The translations under genes and the position numbers were made by a program. Source: Heterostelium album PN500 (Eukaryota; Evosea; Eumycetozoa; Acytosteliales; Acytosteliaceae). From it: a DNA stretch of 64,000 nt. The DNA lies in NCBI RefSeq assembly GCF_000004825.1, contig NW_008805089.1:62001-126000 (forward strand), given 5' to 3'. The notes beneath the pieces were generated by a model that was not told the DNA's origin, searched no databases, and saw only the letters and a list, made by a program, of their open reading frames with translations. This document shows, one piece after another, positions 58,970 to 64,000 of the stretch. The stretch's first letter is position 1, and each line of letters begins with the position of its first letter.

Positions 58970-61900
58970 ATGTATAACTATTATCATTATAACTACTACA
59001 ATTCTATTGATGATGAAAACTCGTTCAATGGAAAGAGAAACAAAAACAACAGTAGTTACTTCAATGCCAGTACTAGATCAACTACCACCACTGCTACCAC
59101 AACTACCACTACAACCAACTTCAACAACAGCAACGGTTACAATTTTAATAACAATTATTACAATAGCTATAACTATAACTATTACAACATTTACAAACTT
59201 GATAGTTTAGAGATGCATGAAGAATTGCGAAATAAAAATATGGTAAGTAATCTGTTAAAAATCAAATAAAACCCCACACCTGACCAGACATAGCAAAAAT
59301 AGTATTTTGCAGTCGCCACAAACTTTTTTTCATGCAAAAAAAAAAAAAAAAAGTGTGAACAGCAAGTGGTTCGCTATGTTGGTTTTTTTTTGTTTTTCTC
59401 ACTAGCTTTAATTGACTTTTAACATCTTGTGTCTTGCAACCAGAGATCTATCTTTTATTGTTATTTCTTTACAATTTAAAGTCCTATTGTTATTTTCCAA
59501 TATCCTACTCGTCATATAAAAAAAAAAAAAGATAAACTTTAAAGTTTATCTTCATATTTAACACTTTTTTTTTTTCCAACAATTTTGAGAAAACTTATTT
59601 TCATATCGTTAGATAAGATTGTTACTGATGTTTAAGATCTGACATTGTTCTAACTTTAATAGTAATAATATATATATATAGTCAAATAACCATCGCGCCA
59701 AACTAAACCAACATCTCGACAATAGTACTTAAAGTTGTTTGTTAAATTTAGTTTTTTTTTTTTGTTGTAATGTTTTTTATATTAATATCACACTATAATA
59801 CATAATACCATTTTCGTTCATGTAATATTGTTGTTGTTATTCATTCTGGTACACATTAATAATAATATGTTACTGAATTTACAACAATATTAATTTGTAT
59901 TTTTAGTGAGTAGTGTAAGATTTGGTTGTTTTTTTTTTTTTTTAGTTTTTATCTTTCTAATAAGATTAGATGGTCAAATGAATGTGTGTGTTGGTGTGTG
60001 AAATATGAAAACTACTACTTTTTTGGATTAAATAGGTTTTTTTTTTTAATTTAAGCAAAGATAAGATATCATCCATTTTATTAAAAAAATGTATTGTATG
60101 TCTTAATTTTTTTTTAATGTGTTATTTTTAAAATTAGTGGTGATAGTGTAGTGTGGGTTTGTGTGTAAACACAACCAAATGATATTGAAATTGAGACTGT
60201 CATCATCAAATCCAAATTAACATAACAATAGTGGTAATAATAATAGTAGTAGTAGTAGGAACTAATTAAACTAAACTATATATTGTAATTTTGTATGCAT
60301 ATAAAAATAAAAAAATAAAAATAACAAAATAATTAAATTTTTGGTTTTTTATTTATTTTTATATATATAAATATGAAATGGAATAATAATAATAATAATA
60401 TTAATTAATAATATCAACACAAAAATAGTTAACTTTAGTTTGGCTTTTTTTAATTTTTTTTTTTAAACAAGTAACCAATCAATTATCATCAAACAAACAA
60501 ATATATTTAATAATCTTAGAATAGAATAGAATAGTCATTCATTATAACATACAATAGAAAAACATCAGCACAGTAACAACAGTAACAACAAACTGCAAAC
60601 TGTATTTACATTTTTAAATTTCATTGTTTAAAAGAATATTATTATTAAAAAACAAAAAATTGTTTCACCAATTTGGAGGATTTAGTTTGGTTAACATCAA
60701 AAAAAATCATCATTCTGTTTTTATTATTTTAAAAGAAATCAAAGTATTGGTACGACCTTTCATTATTTAATTAATCATCATTCTTTATCTATATTTCCAA
60801 CAAGACAAGTCATATCATAGGTTTTGTTACAATTGTTATTATTATTATTATTTTTTTTTAATAATTAGTATTGAAATTCGTATTTTTTGGTGTTTTCATT
60901 TGAAAATATACACAACTAATGAATTCATTCATATTTACAACTGAAAACTGAACCTTGAATTAATATTTCAGTTGATGGTGTTATATTGTTATTTTAACTT
61001 ATTATCCAATAAGATTAATATAATAATTATAATTATTATTATACACAATTATTAAGATTATTTTTATTGAATTTGAGTTGGGAGTACAAAGGATTTTTGT
61101 AAATTTACAGAGCAATCCCAATTTTTAAATTCAATTTGACAAAAAATATTAATTTTTTTGTATTTTCTTATTTGTTTTGTTTTGTCCACTTGTACTTATA
61201 CTTATACTTATACTTTTACTCTTTAAAACTATTTGATATTAATCATAATAATTATTGTTTTTGTTATTTTTTTTTAGGAGGAGCATTACTTGTTGTCCCA
61301 TTTGCAACATTTAGATGAGATAGTAGGACCAAGTGCAATGGAATCACTACAGGCACAACAAGATTTCGATTTGACATCGTCGTCACATCATCAGTTTTCA
61401 GAGATAGTTCCAATTATATATAATCCAACATACAGTTCACTAAGATATACAAATGAAAATACAAATCCATCATCCTCATCTTCATCCTCATCATCAAATA
61501 ATAATATTAATACAACAAATAATAATGATGAAGATACTAGAATGATATCTATTGAAGATGAAGATGATTCAAAGGTGCCAAATTCCGATAGAATAGTCGC
61601 ACATTTTTTGGATTCCGCAGAGAGTGTCATACAACAACAACACGATTACTATGGTAAGAAGAAGATGATAGCTGTCCAACCTTTGGATTTAATAGTGACC
61701 GATCAGAATTTCGATGATATTGCCAGTCATAGTAGCGCAGCAAGCAGCGCTAGCAACAATAGCAACAGCAATAACAACAATTGTCATTCACCACTTTATT
61801 TGGAGTGTCTCCCCGTAGAGATTCTCTTTTGTATATGTAAATTCCTCAATGTAAATTCACTTAGAAACCTATCAATGGTTAACAGATTCTTTCAAGAAAT

Positions 61901-62674
61901 GGGAAACCAAGAAGATATTTGGAAGGTAATTTGAAATTAACAAAACAAAAGTGATAATAATTACTAATAATCAAAATTATAAATAGCATATATTTATTGA
62001 AAGATATGGAGGTAAATGTAAATTACCTGGTTCAGTTTTGAATTGGAGATTGTTTTATAGTGCACATCATCTATATACTGGGGATTGGGATAAAAATAAA
62101 AAAGGAAAAATGGTCATTTCCAAAGAAGGACTGACAGTTTCACATGGTGGTGATTATTTAGGTAGTTATCAATCTGCCAGAGGATCACATCGTATTGAAT
62201 CCGGTTGTACATATTGGGAGATTTTAATAGAATGTTTAAAGTAAGTAGAGGTTTGGAAAACCAATAGTTATTTATTTATAAAAAAATAACTTTTTTATTA
62301 ATTAATTTACTTTTTGACACTACAGTTTTAATCAAACAGGATTTCATTTGGTTATTGGTGTTATACCGGAATCGTTTACAGTATGGCAATCTTATTTGAC
62401 AAGTAATGGTGGTTGGGGATATCTAGCGGATGGACGCAAAGCAAACAACAGTGGCAATGGCATACCCTACGCAAAAGGATTCGTTCAGGGTGATCGTGTC
62501 GGTGTTCTCGTTGATATGAATGAAAAAACCTTATCTTTTTATTTGAATGGAGTATCACAAGGTGTGGCATTTAGAAATATCGATCAACCAGTCTATCCGG
62601 GTGTCAGCCTACTCACCGGTGGTCAAAGTATTTCATTTATTCCCAATCCTGTTTTCCCAAAAATTTATGAATAA
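58970..62674 (+). CDS. F-box and SPRY-domain protein
   Basis: Proposed exons 58970-59242, 61278-61925, 61987-62240 and 62326-62674 give 507 residues. Exon 1 is Tyr/Asn/Thr-rich low complexity and ends at a strong GTAAGT donor. Exon 2 starts after a T-run TTTTTTAG and continues in phase, but the 2035-bp intron is unusually long for this genome, so exon 1 is the least certain part. An F-box (~285-325) reads L-E-C-L-P-V-E-I-L-F-C-I-C-K-F-L, then L-S-M-V-N-R-F-F-Q. A SPRY/B30.2 domain fills the C-terminus: G-S-H-R-I-E-S-G-C-T-Y-W-E, G-D-R-V-G-V-L-V-D-M-N-E-K-T-L-S-F-Y-L-N-G and Y-P-G-V-S-L. The layout matches FBXO45-type substrate receptors of SCF-like ubiquitin ligases; the substrate is unknown. 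Confidence 0.8.
59529..59552. repeat. 24-bp perfect palindrome in the long intron
   Basis: The core GATAAACTTTAAAGTTTATC (59531-59550) extends by two bases on each side as a perfect palindrome with no loop. It follows an A run. It lies ~290 bp inside the proposed intron, where an alternative promoter could also sit. Confidence 0.6.
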
Positions 62675-62675
62675 C

Positions 62676-62712
<37 letters not shown>

Positions 62713-63306
62713 AATATAAAACAAATTTATCATATTATCACTATCACTATAATCATAATATCACAAAAGTCATTATATTATACACAAGAAGTATCAATAT
62801 TTTTAGAAAAAAAAAACAATTATTTTATTTTCGATCAAAATAAATTACTATTTATAATATTAAACAATTAAACTAAAACTTATGTGAATTGAAATACAAA
62901 AAACTTAAATCTTTAATATTTTAAGACATCCGTTATTCAAGGAGTATCATTTAGCGCTACTATATCATATTTATTTTTAATAGAAAAGCTGCAGAGCATA
63001 ATCTTTACAGTAATTTAACTTTTTTAAATAATTTAATCTAATATTTCTATTACTATCAAAATAATTTAATAATGATCATTTAATATTACAATATTTATTA
63101 GTATTGAAAATATCTTGATTTTTATTTGAATCCACACCCAAAAACAAATTTTAATTGGGTTTTGGCATCATCAAAATAGATGATCTCATCGGGACCAAAA
63201 ATATTTTTTTTTGATTTTTTTTTTTTTTTATCATTATGTACAGGTAGAACTTTTTAAGATTCTTTTTAAAAAATAGAATTGTAAATAAGAATAATAGTTT
63301 ATAATA
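62675..63306. other. Intergenic, no gene seen
   Basis: AAT microsatellite just after the stop (62681-62708), then AT-rich spacer. Short hairpins near 63130-63190 (ACCCAA/TTGGGT; ATCATC/GATGAT) are weak. The right end is the promoter of the reductase gene. Confidence 0.5.
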
Positions 63307-64000
63307 ATGATATTTATAAATGATTTAACAACAGAGATACTAAATGTTTGTATAACTTATTGGTATGTTGCTATTGCTATCTACTTGTTAAGAGTTGTCA
63401 GTAGTAGTTTCAATAGTTTTACAAGCTATGGCAAATTAGATTCAAATCGATTAAACAACAGCAATAATAATCAACCACAACAACAACAGAATATAAATAA
63501 TAGAAGTATTCTAAGTGCATTGTATTTAGATTATCAATTGTTTGAAACTAAATATGGATGGTTCCTATTCTATTTGACGGCGTTCTCAAGTGCTATGTCG
63601 TTACTTGGAATAGTGTATCTGCTGGATCTCTACAACAATATCAACTATCACAACGTTATCTTTCTCATCATTTTCTATTGTATGATAATGTTCCAATCGA
63701 TTCGTAGAATGTACGAAACCATTGAGATACAGGTTCATTCATTCTCAATGATGAACGTCCTCTTGTTTGTCTCTGGTATTTCTTACTATATAATGGCAAC
63801 AGTCTCGCCACTGGCCGAATTCATAGCGAGACTCGAATTCAAATACATCGAACCACAGTTGGATTACGATAACCAGGAATACGATGACAACGAGATTAAC
63901 AACATGTACAAGTTGATTATTGTCGTGTTTTTGGTGGCATCGCTACTACAACAACGAATTCACAAACAACTAGCAGCCATTAGAAAATCATCGACCACCT
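63307..64000 (+). CDS. Polyprenol reductase, SRD5A3/DFG10 type (5' part)
   Basis: An open frame from the ATG at 63307 to the window edge gives the first 231 residues. It has several membrane spans (T-Y-W-Y-V-A-I-A-I-Y-L, W-F-L-F-Y-L-T-A-F, V-I-F-L-I-I-F-Y-C-M-I-M-F) and an Asn/Gln-rich cytosolic or lumenal insert. Blocks match the steroid 5-alpha-reductase 3 group: Q-S-I-R-R-M-Y-E-T-I-E-I, H-S-F-S-M-M-N, then L-Q-Q-R-I-H-K-Q-L-A-A-I-R-K. In family members the last segment leads to the catalytic NADPH-binding C-terminus, which lies beyond the window. SRD5A3 proteins act in the ER in making dolichol for N-glycosylation. No intron is seen in this part. Confidence 0.85.
   Translation, partial: MIFINDLTTEILNVCITYWYVAIAIYLLRVVSSSFNSFTSYGKLDSNRLNNSNNNQPQQQQNINNRSILSALYLDYQLFETKYGWFLFYLTAFSSAMSLLGIVYLLDLYNNINYHNVIFLIIFYCMIMFQSIRRMYETIEIQVHSFSMMNVLLFVSGISYYIMATVSPLAEFIARLEFKYIEPQLDYDNQEYDDNEINNMYKLIIVVFLVASLLQQRIHKQLAAIRKSSTT

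Noticed and set aside
61136-61318. Open frame just before the F-box body as an alternative start
   Set aside because: It is T-rich, starts without an ATG and crosses the T-run acceptor out of frame with the conserved domain.
1-64000. Search by eye for retrotransposons, DNA transposons and CRISPR arrays
   Set aside because: No reverse transcriptase, integrase, transposase, terminal-repeat pair or regular repeat-spacer array was found.

Overview
The window looks like nuclear DNA of a dictyostelid social amoeba, probably not Dictyostelium discoideum itself. Intergenic DNA is extremely AT-rich with long A/T tracts. Genes are compact, with short introns (about 50-150 bp, donors mostly GTAAGT or GTATGT). 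Many proteins carry Asn, Gln, Ser, Thr, Asp/Glu or His runs. Several families are typical of the group: a cAMP-receptor-like GPCR, a secreted Cys-rich frizzled-CRD protein and a long degenerate ankyrin-like protein. Coding GC in exon interiors is higher than I would expect for D. discoideum, which suggests a more basal dictyostelid group (inference). I see no transposon, viral relic, CRISPR array or operon.

Layout. 1-6.4 kb: the 3' end of an unknown gene, a 53BP1/Crb2-like tandem BRCT protein and a cAMP-receptor-like GPCR. 6.4-11.5 kb: a 5.1-kb gene desert. 11.5-16.1 kb (+): an ankyrin-repeat RabGAP and a secreted frizzled-CRD protein. 16.6-25.2 kb (-): a kelch membrane protein, a FIG4-type Sac phosphatase and a second RabGAP. 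27.3-35.1 kb: a KCTD-like BTB protein, a mitochondrial rhodanese (-), tRNA-Gly(UCC) (-), a 694-residue dictyostelid-type protein and a ChAPs/exomer-family protein. 36.7-44.0 kb: a Na+/K+-ATPase-type alpha subunit, GLE1 (-) and a mitochondrial oxodicarboxylate carrier (-). 44.4-49.0 kb (+): a SWIM zinc-finger protein, an amino-acid transporter and EMC10. 49.1-52.1 kb: a Rap GTPase-activating protein (-). 52.1-56.9 kb: a second desert of 4.7 kb. 56.9-64.0 kb (+): MAF1, an F-box/SPRY protein with a 2-kb intron, and the 5' part of a polyprenol reductase (SRD5A3/DFG10 type).

The genes are mostly conserved housekeeping genes. One functional theme recurs: endomembrane traffic (two RabGAPs flanking FIG4, a ChAPs protein, EMC10) together with small-GTPase and GPCR signalling (RapGAP, cAR-like receptor). 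The two deserts sit at signalling genes and hold CA/GT-rich boxes and palindromes, so they probably contain developmental promoters. No clearly new multi-gene system is visible. The best leads are the SQ-cluster BRCT protein, the secreted Cys-rich protein, the unidentified 694-residue protein, the hairpins in GC-richer intergenic islands, and the out-of-frame start of the second RabGAP gene.
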